DNA of 64,000 nucleotides from contig NZ_QRCC01000001.1 in NCBI RefSeq assembly GCF_009833125.1, positions 186,001 to 250,000 of the forward strand, in the 5' to 3' direction. Each line of letters starts with the position of its first letter. The first letter of the stretch is position 1. The notes below the pieces were generated by a model, which saw only the letters and a list, made by a program, of their open reading frames with translations, was not told the origin of the DNA and made no database searches. This document shows, piece after piece, positions 37,134-47,059 of the stretch. Source of the stretch: Nitrosomonas sp. HPC101. GTDB taxonomy: Bacteria > Pseudomonadota > Gammaproteobacteria > Burkholderiales > Nitrosomonadaceae. Both the position numbers and the translations under genes were made by a program.

Positions 37134-38136
37134 GAGGGTGATCCTTGCGATGCTTGATCTTGTTTTCCAGTGCCTTCAACTCGGCATCATCTTGCGCATC
37201 CGCCGCTTGCGCCTCCTGGGCTTTGCGGCGCCGGTCGTAGCCCAGGAACAGCGGAGCTATTTGTTGCTCCATACGGTCATGGCTGACCAAGCCGGCGCCT
37301 GCCAGCAGTGGGAAACCGTTGGCGGTGATGATCTGCCCGACGTTCTCACGCCAGAAGGCCATACTGGTAATGGTTTGCCGTTTGGCGCGCAGCTCGGCGG
37401 TTTCCAGAAAGATCACCACCAACCGGTTCAGCGTGTCGATTTCATCTTCGATCAGGTAATTCTTGGCAATCAGAATATCCTGCTTGCGTACTTGGGCCCC
37501 CTTCCACGTGAGCAAACCAAAATGCACATCGGCCGGGTTGGCGCGGGCCAGGATGATCTCGGCGGCTGTCTTTTGCGTCACCGCATACAGCAGCAGGTTT
37601 TGCACCGTAGCGAAAAACTGCTGAGTGGCCTGGTCGGTCTTGTCATAATCGGCCGCCAGCGCGAACAGCTCGCGCACTTTCTGATAAAACCGCTTTTCCG
37701 AGGCGCGAATATCGCGGATGCGCGCCAGCATCTCGTCGAAATAATCCGGGCGGCCATCGGGATTCTTGAGCCGTTCGTCGTCCATGACAAAACCCTTGCG
37801 CAGATATTCCGCCAGCACCGTGCTGGCCCAGCGGCGAAACTGCACGCCGCGCGGTGAGCGCACGCGGTAGCCCACGGCCAGAATCGCGTCCAGGTTGTAA
37901 TGCGCTACTCGGTAGTTCTTGCCATCGGGGGCAGTTGTCAACCAATGGTTGACAACTGATTCCTCGCTCAATTCTTTTTCAGTGAATATAGCCTTCAGGT
38001 GCTTGGCAATATTCTGCTTCGTGGTATGAAAAAGCTCCGCCATCTCCAACTGGGTCAGCCAAACCGTACCCTGGTCGGCCCGCAGTTGCACCTGGGCCTG
38101 CCCGTCTTCGCTGGTGTAAAGGATGAGCTGTGTCAT
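37126..38136 (-). CDS. rhuM: RhuM-family protein within the type I RM operon
   Basis: A 336-residue protein of the RhuM family (named after a Salmonella island protein; biochemical function not known). The N-terminus (VWLTQLEMAELFHTTKQNIAKHLKAIF) looks like a helix-turn-helix/BRO-like DNA-binding region, followed by NYRVAHYNLDAILAVGYRVRS and FRRWASTVLAEYL, both typical. The C-terminal 40 residues are charged (AQDDAELKALENKIKHRKDH). It overlaps hsdS upstream (ATGA) and hsdM downstream (8 bp), so it is translated as part of the RM unit. Its role there is unknown. Confidence 0.85.
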   Translation of the reverse strand: MTQLILYTSEDGQAQVQLRADQGTVWLTQLEMAELFHTTKQNIAKHLKAIFTEKELSEESVVNHWLTTAPDGKNYRVAHYNLDAILAVGYRVRSPRGVQFRRWASTVLAEYLRKGFVMDDERLKNPDGRPDYFDEMLARIRDIRASEKRFYQKVRELFALAADYDKTDQATQQFFATVQNLLLYAVTQKTAAEIILARANPADVHFGLLTWKGAQVRKQDILIAKNYLIEDEIDTLNRLVVIFLETAELRAKRQTITSMAFWRENVGQIITANGFPLLAGAGLVSHDRMEQQIAPLFLGYDRRRKAQEAQAADAQDDAELKALENKIKHRKDHPHD

Positions 38137-39467
38137 GTGCTTACCTCGGCTTTGGCATCCTGCGCCGCTCTACCTCCTGCGTCCACGCAATCGTCATCCA
38201 TAGCAGGGAAAAGCTGCTGCATCAGGCCTTTTTTATGAGCCTTGAGAGCGTCGAGTTTTTGGGTTTGGGCGGTGACCAGTTCGTCGATGGAGGTGAGGCA
38301 ATCAGCGATTTTTTGTTGTTCCGGCAGACCTGGAACATTGATATTTAGCCTTTGCAGTTGGCTTGAATATAAATGAACAACTGAAATCCCTTGAGCCAAT
38401 CGGGCAATCTCTTTCTTTTTGGCGTTGTTCAAGTAATAAGAGAGAAAAACCCCATTCAAGTTTGATCGAATAATATTTAGATCACCTCCTAACGCGATGC
38501 CACTATTCAAAACGCATGAGGCAGTTGCAATGTCTTCTTCAGTTTCGCCAGATGCGGGAATGATCACATCATTTGCTTCACTGAGAACCAACTCATTGAC
38601 TGGAACATCCGTAAAAGATATGACCGTTTTTATTGTCTCATTGCAATGAGTATAAAGTTCGCCATATCTAATGCATGGCTGTTTGCCATTCGGTGATATA
38701 TCTGATTTAGAAACACCCTTACCTTTTGAAAAGATCGCCACTTTTTCAAGTGGCTTTTCTTCCCACCCTCCCTTATCCCCAAACTCAGGAAAGCGGAGTT
38801 TGGGGACAGTTTCGCCTTCAACGGGGAAGAGTTGCTGCATCAGGCCTTTTTTATGGGTCTTGAGGGCGTCGAGTTTTTGGGTTTGGGCGGTGATGAGGTC
38901 GTCAACGGAAGTGAGGCAATCAGCGATTTTTTGTTGTTCTTTTAAGCTTGGAAGCGGAACCCTCAAGGATTTAATAATCTGTAAATTTAGCCCGCCACGC
39001 CCTTCACCGCCTGCGGATAGGCTTCTTAATTCATCGTATCTGTTATTCAGATTGTGATATAGAAAATCGCTGTAAAAACTGTCCTCGTTTGGAAAAATTG
39101 CAGCGATTGATTGGTTGATACATAGCTCAACCATATTCATGGCAACAGTGCCGCGAGTTTTCCCTTGACCGGCTAAACCTATTAATATGCACATTTTTGG
39201 AATTATTTTAGTGCTTGAGTTTCGCAGCCCGTTTTCTGTAATTCGGCCTTGCACCTCGTGCACTCTCTTATAATTTAGCTCTCCTGAATTCATCCATCTT
39301 ATGCCGCCGCCCCAATACTCTTTTTCCGAAGTGCTTGGCGTACCACCAGCCGTTACAGTTTCAGAAATCTGACCAATCTTCTTTCCCTCCCACTCACCCG
39401 CGTCACGGAACTCAGGAAAGCGCAGTGCTGGCACCAAGCCCTTTTTCTCTAGCTTACTCATATGCAT
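38133..39467 (-). CDS. hsdS: Type I restriction-modification specificity subunit HsdS
   Basis: The DNA-recognition subunit, 444 residues with two target-recognition domains (about 20-185 and 230-395), each followed by a helical conserved region. These two regions are nearly identical in sequence (KIADCLTSVDDLITAQTQKLDALK at about 183 and KIADCLTSIDELVTAQTQKLDALK at about 390, each followed by HKKGLMQQLFP). The start may be ATG 39467 or the ATG six bases later (MSKLEKKGL). It overlaps hsdR by 14 bp and rhuM by 4 bp. The recognised sequence cannot be predicted from sequence alone. Confidence 0.93.
   Translation of the reverse strand: MHMSKLEKKGLVPALRFPEFRDAGEWEGKKIGQISETVTAGGTPSTSEKEYWGGGIRWMNSGELNYKRVHEVQGRITENGLRNSSTKIIPKMCILIGLAGQGKTRGTVAMNMVELCINQSIAAIFPNEDSFYSDFLYHNLNNRYDELRSLSAGGEGRGGLNLQIIKSLRVPLPSLKEQQKIADCLTSVDDLITAQTQKLDALKTHKKGLMQQLFPVEGETVPKLRFPEFGDKGGWEEKPLEKVAIFSKGKGVSKSDISPNGKQPCIRYGELYTHCNETIKTVISFTDVPVNELVLSEANDVIIPASGETEEDIATASCVLNSGIALGGDLNIIRSNLNGVFLSYYLNNAKKKEIARLAQGISVVHLYSSQLQRLNINVPGLPEQQKIADCLTSIDELVTAQTQKLDALKAHKKGLMQQLFPAMDDDCVDAGGRAAQDAKAEVST
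38205..38320. repeat. hsdS conserved-region direct repeat, copy 2
   Basis: About 115 bp encoding the distal conserved region of HsdS. It is closely similar (most positions, including runs such as GTCGAGTTTTTGGGTTTGGG) to 38825-38940. Both copies lie in the same orientation and could recombine. Confidence 0.75.
38825..38940. repeat. hsdS conserved-region direct repeat, copy 1
   Basis: Partner of the repeat at 38205-38320. It encodes the central conserved helices between the two target-recognition domains of HsdS. Recombination between the two would delete or exchange one recognition domain. Confidence 0.75.
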
Positions 39468-42447
39468 TCAACCCCGATATCTCGCGTCCACCCGCGAGTT
39501 TTTGCAGATAGGGCACCAGCTCTTCCATCAAGGCCAGCTCAGCTTCACGTCGCGCTCTCCAACCTAACCCCAGGGGGCTAAGCAGGTCGGTGAGCTGTTC
39601 GCCGTCGAAGATCATGCGGCCCATGATGGTATCGACAAAGGCTTGCAGTGCTGCGGTTGGCAGGCCGTGCTTGTCGGCGATGCAGGCCAGGTCGGCGGCG
39701 GCCTTTTGTACTTTATATTCCTGATAACCTTCACGAATCTGGAATTCTTGCAGCGGGCTGTCTGTCGGCAGAGTGTAGAGATAGGAAATGATGTCATCCC
39801 GCTCGTTGATCAAATTGGCGTTGGCGCTGATCAGCTCGACCAGTTGCCCGCGTGACATTTTGGTTTTGCTCACCGCTCCGGTTGATTGGGCAATCAGCCC
39901 CATGATGTAGTCGTAGTCGATCAGGCTGGAGGCGAACAGCACCAGATCGAATTCCAGTTGTTCCACTTCTGGAGCGGTTTCATCGCCTTTGCCCTGCTTG
40001 CGCTTGAGTTCCAGTGCGGTGTCGAGATAGGCAGCCTTGAAGCTGCGCAGGGTGTCGGTGGGCAGTTTCTGCTCGATGATCTGCTTGCTCTGGTCATCGA
40101 GATCGGTGTATTGCTCCAGTTGGGTCTTGAGCTTTTGCACCTCTTTGAAGTGGTTGATGAATTCCGCCTTGGCGGTGTCGCTCCTGAGGTTGAGCACTTG
40201 CGAAGGCTCGCAGGGCAGTCCCTTGGCAGCCATAAATTTTTCCAGCGCGCCCACAGCAGTGGTGAATTTTTCCACCACCCTGGGGGCGGGGTCGACCAGC
40301 CAGATTTCCCGCGCCCGATCGATGGCTGCGCCGGAAAACAGCTCGATGGCGGCATCCACTTCATCTTCCTGATAGCGGAAGTCGAGGATATTGCCCCAGG
40401 GTTTGCTGTCGTTGAGCACGCGATTGGTGCGCGATAAGGCCTGGATCAGGCCGTGGTGTTTGAGGTTTTTATCGACGTACAGGGTGTTGAGGTATTTGGA
40501 GTCGAAGCCGGTGAGCAGCATGTCCACCACGATGGTGATGTCGATCTTGTTTTTTCGCGGGTAGTCGGCGTTGCTGTATTTCTGATCCTTGATACGCTGT
40601 TGCACGTCCTGATAGTAGAGGTCGAATTCGTTGATGCTGTGATTGCTGCCGTATTGGCGATTGTAGTCGTTAATAATGGTTTTGAGCGCGGCCTTCTTTT
40701 TCTCAGGCTCCTGCTTGTTGTCTTCCTTTTCCTGCGCCAGATCTTCCTGTAACTGCTGCACGTCTTTGTTGCCTTCCGCCGGTGGCGAGAAGACGCAGGC
40801 GATATGCAAGGGCTCGAAGGCTTCATCTTCGGCCTGTTTATTGGTCTGTAGAGTTTTAAATAACTCGTAGTATTCAATGGCGTGGTTGATGGAGGCGGTG
40901 GCCAGTATTGCGTTGAAGCGGCGGTGGCCGGTGGCGCTGTCGTGCTTTGCCAGGATGGCATTGATAACGGCTTCCGGCGGCGGGGTTTGCCCTTTCTTCG
41001 GCTTTTTGTCGCCCTCCTTGCCAAAGTAGTCGATGTGGAAACTCAGCACGTTTTTGTCGTCGATGGCGTGGGTGATGGTGTAGGCGTGCAGCTCTTTTTC
41101 AAAGATGTCTTTTGTGGTTTTGTAGGAGCCGACATTGCCATCGATCTGCTGATAGGTGGCGTTTTCATCAAAAATCGGCGTGCCGGTAAAACCAAACAAT
41201 TGCGCCTTGGGGAAGAATTCCTTGATGGTCTTGTGGTTCTCGCCAAACTGGGAGCGGTGGCATTCGTCGAAGATAAAGATCACGCGCTTGTCGCGCAGGG
41301 GTTCGAGGCGTTCCTTGTAGGTCTGTTTACCCTCTTTTTGTTTGGCCTTGTTGCGCTTGCTGTTTTCATCCAGTGCCAGGCCCAGCTTCTGGATGGTGGT
41401 GACGATCACCTTATCGGCATAATCCTCCGAGAGCATGCGGCGCACCAGGGTTTCAGTGTTGGTGTTGTGCTCGACACAACCTTCCTGAAATTTGTTGAAT
41501 TCCTCGCGGGTCTGGCGGTCGAGATCTTTGCGATCCACCACGAACAAGCATTTTTCAATATCAGGGTTGTCTTTCAGCAGCGTGGAAGCCTTGAACGAGG
41601 TGAGCGTCTTGCCACTGCCGGTGGTGTGCCAGATATAGCCGTTGCCGCGATTCTGGTGAATACAGTCCACTATCGCTTTGACCGCGTAAATTTGGTAGGG
41701 GCGCATGATGAGGATTTTTTGTTCACTCTGCACCAGAACCATATAGCGGCTGATCAAGCGACCCAGACTGCACTTTTCGAGGAAGTCTTCAGCAAATTCG
41801 TGCAGGTGGGCGATTTTGTTGTTTTTTTCGTCGGCGTGCTGGTAGATGGGCAAGAAGCGCTCTTCCGCGTTAAAGCTGAAATGCTGGTTGCGGTTGTTGG
41901 CAAAGTAGCGGGTGTCGTTTTCGTTGCTGACGATAAACAACTGCATGAAGCAGAGCAGCGAGTTGTTATAGCCGTTGCCAGGATCATTTTTGTAGTCGAC
42001 GATTTGCTCCATGGCGCGGCGCGGGCTGATTTGTAGTGTTTTCAGCTCGATCTGCACCAGCGGCAGGCCATTGATCAGGAGGATAACGTCGTAGCGGTGG
42101 AGGCTGTTGTCGGTATTGATGCGCAGCTGGTTGACGACTTCAAACTCGTTTTTGCACCAGTCGCGGAGATTAACCAGCATATATTCCAGCGGCGTGCCGT
42201 CCTCGCGGGTGAATTTACCTTTCTCGCGCAAGGTCTGGGCAGCGGCAAAGACATCAGTGGTGACGATCTCGTCGCGCAGGCGGGCAAATTCGGCATCGGT
42301 CAGATGAACGCGATTCAGCACCTCGAACTTGTCGCGAAAATTCTGCTCAAGTGAATCCTTGTCACGGATGTCCGGGCGGGGGGTATATTTGAGTTCGCCC
42401 AGCTTGGCGATCAAGTTTTGTTCAATTTGGTTTTCTGTTGTAGCCAT
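39454..42447 (-). CDS. hsdR: Type I restriction enzyme HsdR (translocase/endonuclease)
   Basis: A 997-residue R subunit that translocates and cuts unmodified DNA. The N-terminal nuclease domain has the PD-ExK-type sequence VQIELKTLQISPRRA. The motor domain has Walker A in HTTGSGKTLTSFKA, the DECH box FDECHRSQFG, GFTGTPIFDE and TGFDSKYLNTLYVDK with SRTNRVL. A C-terminal helical domain follows. Length matches the EcoR124-type subunit. It is the first gene of hsdR-hsdS-rhuM-hsdM; with hsdM frameshifted, the nuclease could be active only if HsdM is still made. Confidence 0.94.
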   Translation of the reverse strand: MATTENQIEQNLIAKLGELKYTPRPDIRDKDSLEQNFRDKFEVLNRVHLTDAEFARLRDEIVTTDVFAAAQTLREKGKFTREDGTPLEYMLVNLRDWCKNEFEVVNQLRINTDNSLHRYDVILLINGLPLVQIELKTLQISPRRAMEQIVDYKNDPGNGYNNSLLCFMQLFIVSNENDTRYFANNRNQHFSFNAEERFLPIYQHADEKNNKIAHLHEFAEDFLEKCSLGRLISRYMVLVQSEQKILIMRPYQIYAVKAIVDCIHQNRGNGYIWHTTGSGKTLTSFKASTLLKDNPDIEKCLFVVDRKDLDRQTREEFNKFQEGCVEHNTNTETLVRRMLSEDYADKVIVTTIQKLGLALDENSKRNKAKQKEGKQTYKERLEPLRDKRVIFIFDECHRSQFGENHKTIKEFFPKAQLFGFTGTPIFDENATYQQIDGNVGSYKTTKDIFEKELHAYTITHAIDDKNVLSFHIDYFGKEGDKKPKKGQTPPPEAVINAILAKHDSATGHRRFNAILATASINHAIEYYELFKTLQTNKQAEDEAFEPLHIACVFSPPAEGNKDVQQLQEDLAQEKEDNKQEPEKKKAALKTIINDYNRQYGSNHSINEFDLYYQDVQQRIKDQKYSNADYPRKNKIDITIVVDMLLTGFDSKYLNTLYVDKNLKHHGLIQALSRTNRVLNDSKPWGNILDFRYQEDEVDAAIELFSGAAIDRAREIWLVDPAPRVVEKFTTAVGALEKFMAAKGLPCEPSQVLNLRSDTAKAEFINHFKEVQKLKTQLEQYTDLDDQSKQIIEQKLPTDTLRSFKAAYLDTALELKRKQGKGDETAPEVEQLEFDLVLFASSLIDYDYIMGLIAQSTGAVSKTKMSRGQLVELISANANLINERDDIISYLYTLPTDSPLQEFQIREGYQEYKVQKAAADLACIADKHGLPTAALQAFVDTIMGRMIFDGEQLTDLLSPLGLGWRARREAELALMEELVPYLQKLAGGREISGLNAYE

Positions 42448-42635
42448 TGATCTGATTCAGAGATATCACTGGATAGTGCGTCATAGAAAATACATCATTC
42501 AAGGTGACGCCATACTGAACGAAAAAATCATGTGCACCGTAAATACGGTACCGGCCTTCACTCATTATCCGGCCAAACACCCTATACTATAACTACCCGT
42601 CATAAAACAGTCATTTGTTACAGGACCTGTCATCC

Positions 42636-43289
42636 ATGCCCAATGAACAAAAACGCTTCGTTACCGGCCCGGCCGGCCGACTGGAAACCGTTGTCACACT
42701 GCCGGAGGGGACGCCGCGCGGGCTTGCCGTGGTGGCACACCCGCATCCGCTGTATCAGGGCAGCATGGATAACAAAATCGTCTACATCCTCACCCGGGCT
42801 TTTATCGAACAGCAGTACATCACAGTAAAATTCAATTTTCGTGGTGTGGGAAAAAGTGAAGGCAGCTATGCGGAAGGAAAAGGAGAAATCGAAGATGTGC
42901 TGGCGATTACCCGGGCCATGCGCGAGCAGTACGACACCGGGCCGGAACCACTGCCGCTGACACTGGCCGGATTTTCATTTGGCGGCGGGGTTCAGGCGCA
43001 TGTCGCACAGCAGCTAAAGCCCGATACGCTGGTGCTGGTCGCGCCGGCGGTGGAACGTTTGCATGCCCCACCCGTAGTTGATCATGCCCGGCATATTCTG
43101 ATCATTCAGGGTGATCAGGATACCGTTGTGCCGCTGCAGAGCGTACTGAACTGGGCAACGCCTCAAACCCTTCCGGTAACCGTCATTCCCGGGGCTGAAC
43201 ATTTCTTCCACGGCAAGCTGCCTGTTCTGAAAAACATCATCCTGCAGAGCTGCAGCATCAATCAAGCGGCAACCAGTCCTTCCCGATGA
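42636..43289 (+). CDS. Alpha/beta-hydrolase (dienelactone-hydrolase-like)
   Basis: A 217-residue alpha/beta-hydrolase. The nucleophile elbow GFSFGGG gives the catalytic Ser, [13 protein letters not shown] holds the oxyanion-side HPHP motif, and the late QGDQDTVV and GAEHFFHGK supply Asp and His. The start at ATG 42636 (MPNEQKRF) is chosen over 42615 by similarity in length to relatives. Substrate is unknown. Its 3' end overlaps the convergent hemF by 32 bp. Confidence 0.85.
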   Translation: MPNEQKRFVTGPAGRLETVVTLPEGTPRGLAVVAHPHPLYQGSMDNKIVYILTRAFIEQQYITVKFNFRGVGKSEGSYAEGKGEIEDVLAITRAMREQYDTGPEPLPLTLAGFSFGGGVQAHVAQQLKPDTLVLVAPAVERLHAPPVVDHARHILIIQGDQDTVVPLQSVLNWATPQTLPVTVIPGAEHFFHGKLPVLKNIILQSCSINQAATSPSR

Positions 43290-44163
43290 GGAAATCGCTA
43301 TAAAGCCTGGCCTCTGAGCTGCCTGCTGCGGGCGACCAGTCGTAACGCCACTTGACGATGGGTGGCAGCGACATCAGGATAGATTCGGTACGTCCTCCCG
43401 ACTGCAGGCCGAACAGCGTGCCGCGATCCCATACCAGATTGAATTCTACATAGCGGCCGCGCCGATACGCCTGAAAATCCCGTTCACGTTCACCATAGGA
43501 AATATCTTTGCGTTTTTGTAGAATCGGCAGATAGGCGGCCAGAAAATGATCACCGACACTTCTGGTCAGACTAAAACAGGTGGCAAAATCCGGCTGGTTA
43601 AGATCATCAAAGAACACTCCGCCGATACCGCGCGGCTCCTTGCGGTGTTTCAAATAAAAGTACTCATCACACCATTTCTTGAAGCGCGGGTAGTATTCGC
43701 TGCCCGAGGGTTGCAGGGCATCCTTGCAAGTCTGGTGAAAATGAACAGCATCTTCCTCAAAACCATAGTAAGGCGTGAGATCCATCCCGCCGCCAAACCA
43801 CCACACTGGTTCTGCCCCTTCCTTGGTCGCTGCAAAAAAACGGACATTCATGTGGACGGTCGGCGCGTAGGGATTGCGCGGATGCAGCACCAGCGAAACA
43901 CCCGCTGCTTCAAACGCCCTGCCAGCCAGTTCTGGACGGGCTGCAGTAGCCGAGGCAGGCAATCCCTTACCGAACACATGCGAGAAATTGACGCCTCCGC
44001 GTTCCAGCACATTGCCTTCCTCGATCACACAACTGGCTCCTCCCCCGCCTTCCGGGCGTTCCCAGGTATCGCGGCGAAATGACTGACCATCAGCCTGCTC
44101 CAGCCCGGCTACAATTCTGTTCTGTAAATCAACCAGGTAATCCTTGACCTGTGCAAAATCCAT
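43258..44163 (-). CDS. hemF: Oxygen-dependent coproporphyrinogen III oxidase
   Basis: A 301-residue enzyme converting coproporphyrinogen III to protoporphyrinogen IX with O2 in haem synthesis. Family stretches seen are [24 protein letters not shown] sequence near residue 38, [44 protein letters not shown] and [31 protein letters not shown] sequence. Length equals the bacterial norm. Haem demand is high in ammonia oxidisers. The gene is convergent with the hydrolase gene and divergent from aroC. Confidence 0.95.
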   Translation of the reverse strand: MDFAQVKDYLVDLQNRIVAGLEQADGQSFRRDTWERPEGGGGASCVIEEGNVLERGGVNFSHVFGKGLPASATAARPELAGRAFEAAGVSLVLHPRNPYAPTVHMNVRFFAATKEGAEPVWWFGGGMDLTPYYGFEEDAVHFHQTCKDALQPSGSEYYPRFKKWCDEYFYLKHRKEPRGIGGVFFDDLNQPDFATCFSLTRSVGDHFLAAYLPILQKRKDISYGERERDFQAYRRGRYVEFNLVWDRGTLFGLQSGGRTESILMSLPPIVKWRYDWSPAAGSSEARLYSDFLIGKDWLPLD

Positions 44164-44323
44164 ACCCCCTCCCCCTGTAATAATGCTTGTTCACCAATCG
44201 GTTTTTTCAGCCAATTCTACCTGCACAACCCTGAATTGGCACGCTGGCAGATGGCCCTCAACCCGTCTCCCCGCCTGGGCTTATGTTAGACTTTGCATTT
44301 CCCCGTTCAACCAAGGATTTGTC

Positions 44324-45496
44324 ATGTCTGGCAACAGCATCGGAAAACTGTTCAGTGTCACTTCGTTCGGTGAATCTCACGGTCCAGCCATTGGCTGTAT
44401 CGTAGATGGATGCCCATCCGGATTAGCCCTGTCAACCGAAGATATTCAGCAGGAACTGGATCGGCGCAAACCCGGTACTTCCCGGCATGTCACACAGCGA
44501 CGCGAGGCAGATCGGGTAGAGATCCTCTCCGGCGTATTTGAAAATACAACGACAGGCACGCCAATCGCCCTGCTGATTCGCAACGAGGATCAGCGCAGCA
44601 AAGATTACAGCAAGATCATGGATGTATTCCGCCCGGGCCATGCGGACTACACCTACTGGCAGAAGTACGGCATCCGCGATTACCGGGGAGGCGGCCGCTC
44701 GTCTGCCCGTGAAACAGCTGTACGAGTAGCAGCCGGCGCTATCGCCAGAAAATGGCTGCAACAACACCACGGTATCGTCATCCGGGGTTACATGGCACAA
44801 CTCGGCCCGATTGCTATTCCTTTCAAAAGCTGGGATGTCGTCAATCAGAATCCGTTTTTTGCTGCAGATAATGATTATGTCGAGCAATTGGAAACCTTCA
44901 TGGACAGTCTGCGAAAATCAGGCGATTCGGTGGGTGCCAGAATCAATGTCGTGGCTGAAGGGGTACCGGTCGGCTGGGGCGAGCCGGTTTATGACCGGCT
45001 GGATGCCGATATCGCTTACGCCATGATGAGTATCAATGCAGTCAAGGGTGTGGAAATCGGTGCCGGATTCGCCAGCGTCACCCAGAAAGGGACGGAACAC
45101 TCGGATGAGATCACCCCGGAAGGGTTCCTGAGCAACAATGCCGGGGGAGTTTTGGGTGGGATTTCCAGTGGCCAGCCAATCGTCGCCAGTATAGCGATCA
45201 AACCCACCTCCAGTATCCGCCTGGCACGACGTTCGATCGACAAGACAGGAAATCCTGTACTGGTCGAAACCCATGGCAGGCACGATCCCTGTGTCGGCAT
45301 CCGGGCAACGCCCATCGTGGAATCTATGCTGGCTATCGTACTGATGGATCATGCCTTGCGCCACCGCGCACAGAATGCCGACGTTGTCTGCACCACTCCC
45401 AGAGTTCCGGGAAGTATTCCCAACTCGACCCATCCACTCACAACACAACCCGCTGCTCCCCGGGCAGAAGATCCGGAACCGAACGAGAATTCTTAA
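44324..45496 (+). CDS. aroC: Chorismate synthase
   Basis: A 390-residue FMN-dependent enzyme making chorismate from EPSP at the end of the shikimate pathway. The start ATG 44324 ([20 protein letters not shown]) follows an AAGGA site; the longer frame upstream has no similarity to the family. Motifs are [45 protein letters not shown] sequence and [13 protein letters not shown] with [10 protein letters not shown]. The C-terminal 25 residues (Pro/Glu/Asn-rich) extend beyond the usual length of about 365. Confidence 0.95.
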   Translation: MSGNSIGKLFSVTSFGESHGPAIGCIVDGCPSGLALSTEDIQQELDRRKPGTSRHVTQRREADRVEILSGVFENTTTGTPIALLIRNEDQRSKDYSKIMDVFRPGHADYTYWQKYGIRDYRGGGRSSARETAVRVAAGAIARKWLQQHHGIVIRGYMAQLGPIAIPFKSWDVVNQNPFFAADNDYVEQLETFMDSLRKSGDSVGARINVVAEGVPVGWGEPVYDRLDADIAYAMMSINAVKGVEIGAGFASVTQKGTEHSDEITPEGFLSNNAGGVLGGISSGQPIVASIAIKPTSSIRLARRSIDKTGNPVLVETHGRHDPCVGIRATPIVESMLAIVLMDHALRHRAQNADVVCTTPRVPGSIPNSTHPLTTQPAAPRAEDPEPNENS

Positions 45497-45641
45497 ACAG
45501 GCTACTTTCTGCAGATACACCCGAACAATCTCCTCCCGTTTCCTTCAAATCTACTCACCCCTGGCAACGAGAAAACCATTCAAGAATCTGAAACAGACTC
45601 CATTCCAAGAGTAAACTTTATAATCGTAAGGAGAAGGCAAA

Positions 45642-45995
45642 ATGAGCACAAAACAATCAAATTTTGCTGTTTATGCGAGTTTATTGTTTCTTTTGACCAG
45701 CAGTGCTGCAGGATGGGCACAGAATGTCAGCGAAATTCAACAACGATTCAATGCTGAGATTCTCAATAGGCCCTTCGGTGTTCCCAGCGATGCAGAACTG
45801 ACCTCCTCATTGAAAGAAGCCACCCAAAGAGGCAAATCCAACATCTCACCAAGTCATACACCCGCTTGCGTCGGACCGGGTTGCACGACAGGTAGAAATT
45901 ATGGTTACGGGAGCTATTTCGGAGGATACGCGCGCCCGTATTACGGGGGCTATTATGGCTTTAATCGCTACCTTCCCTTTTATTATGGCTGGTAA
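45642..45995 (+). CDS. Small exported Gly/Tyr-rich protein, unknown
   Basis: A 117-residue protein with a signal peptide (FAVYASLLFLLTSSAAGWA) and an AAGGAGAAGG ribosome site. The mature part has a helical segment (NVSEIQQRFNAEILNRPFGV), a Cys pair (PACVGPGC) and a C-terminus rich in Gly, Tyr and aromatic residues (GRNYGYGSYFGGYARPYYGG..., ending FYYGW). I do not recognise the family. A surface, cell-wall or haem-binding role is possible but unsupported. It stands alone between aroC and a repeat element. Confidence 0.6.
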   Translation: MSTKQSNFAVYASLLFLLTSSAAGWAQNVSEIQQRFNAEILNRPFGVPSDAELTSSLKEATQRGKSNISPSHTPACVGPGCTTGRNYGYGSYFGGYARPYYGGYYGFNRYLPFYYGW

Positions 45996-46021
45996 ATTGT
46001 CCGGTTACGCAGCATACGCCA

Positions 46022-46161
46022 GGAAACCTTTGAAAAACTACCTGCGTTGTCATTTTTGCATTTAAAGTCGGCTCAAAATGCTCATTTATTACGTATAAAC
46101 TCCGCTTCTTCGCCGACTTTCGCCTTAAACTGACTGCCTCGTTGACATTTTCCAGAGGTCC
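46022..46161. repeat. Dispersed MITE-like repeat, copy C
   Basis: A 140-bp copy with left end GGAAACCTTTGAAAAAC, right end reverse complement GGACCTCTGGAAAA, the internal pair AAAGTCGGC / GCCGACTTT and the block CTTAAACTGACTGCCTCG. It lies between the exported Gly/Tyr-rich protein gene and the TraT-like gene, with no clear target duplication. Confidence 0.75.
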
Positions 46162-46227
46162 CTTAAGTCACAGATATAAATATATTTACTCGTTTAATTT
46201 TTTCACACAAATATTCTAGGAGATGAC

Positions 46228-47001
46228 ATGGGTTATTCCATCAATAAACCAGCCTGGACCTTAACCGGAATCATGGCCCTTTCTTTGATATTAGGCGGCT
46301 GTGCTGCGGTTCACACATCCCTTGCCAAAAAGGATCTGGATGTGCAGACCAAGATGAGTGACACCATTTTTCTGGATCCGGTCGAACCGGGGCAAAAAGT
46401 CGTCTACCTGAACATTCGCAATACTTCAGACAAAACTAATTTCGATATCGTCCCGTCTGTCATCCATTCGCTGCAAAGCAAAGGCTACCGTATTACAGAC
46501 AATCCAAAAGTAGCGCATTACTGGCTGCAAGCCAATGTGTTGAGTGTTGAAAAAGCCAGCCCGACCGCAGCTGAATCAGCCTTACGAGCGGGTTATGGCG
46601 GATTGGGTAGTGCTGCATTAGGGACTACTGTTGGCGCGGCCACGGGTGCAGGAATTGGCGGCTGGAGTGGTGCCGGGATTGGCGCACTCGCCGGTGCGGC
46701 AGCATTTAGCCTGGTAGATACCATCGCCGGAGCCGCAGTGAAAGACGTCACCTTTATGGCCATTACCGATATCGAGATCGCTGAACGCGCTGAAAGTGAC
46801 GTCATCGTACGCGAAGATCGCCAGCAGGATCTGAAACAAGGAGTTGAGGGGTCCAAAAGACAAACCTCTTCCAAAGTCAGCGAAATGAACAAGTACCGCA
46901 CCCGTGTCGTCAGCATGGCCAACAAGGCCAATCTCGAATACGAGGAAGCAGCGCCTGAATTGACCAATGGCCTGGCGCGTACTATTTCCGGATTATTCTG
47001 A
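46228..47001 (+). CDS. traT: TraT-like outer-membrane lipoprotein
   Basis: A 257-residue lipoprotein of the TraT family (complement resistance/surface exclusion on plasmids; chromosomal role unclear). A signal peptide ends in the lipobox ILGGCAAV. Then come TraT-typical stretches (SKGYRITDNPKVAHYWLQANVLSVEK, a Gly/Ala-rich hydrophobic segment about 125-170, and ADEIEIAERAESDVIVREDR-like sequence) and a C-terminus ending GLARTISGLF. No plasmid genes are nearby, so this is a chromosomal homologue. It is followed 58 bp later by a Spy-like gene. Confidence 0.88.
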   Translation: MGYSINKPAWTLTGIMALSLILGGCAAVHTSLAKKDLDVQTKMSDTIFLDPVEPGQKVVYLNIRNTSDKTNFDIVPSVIHSLQSKGYRITDNPKVAHYWLQANVLSVEKASPTAAESALRAGYGGLGSAALGTTVGAATGAGIGGWSGAGIGALAGAAAFSLVDTIAGAAVKDVTFMAITDIEIAERAESDVIVREDRQQDLKQGVEGSKRQTSSKVSEMNKYRTRVVSMANKANLEYEEAAPELTNGLARTISGLF

Positions 47002-47059
47002 CACGCTGCCCGCTGCCGCACACGCGCAGTATCCGGTGGCGGCTCTCAGGGAGATTTGC

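Noticed and set aside
39643..42036. Long plus-strand frames opposite hsdR
   Set aside because: They arise from the codon bias of hsdR on the opposite strand. The hsdR protein has full motifs, while the opposing frames are low-complexity Val/Leu/Phe-rich.
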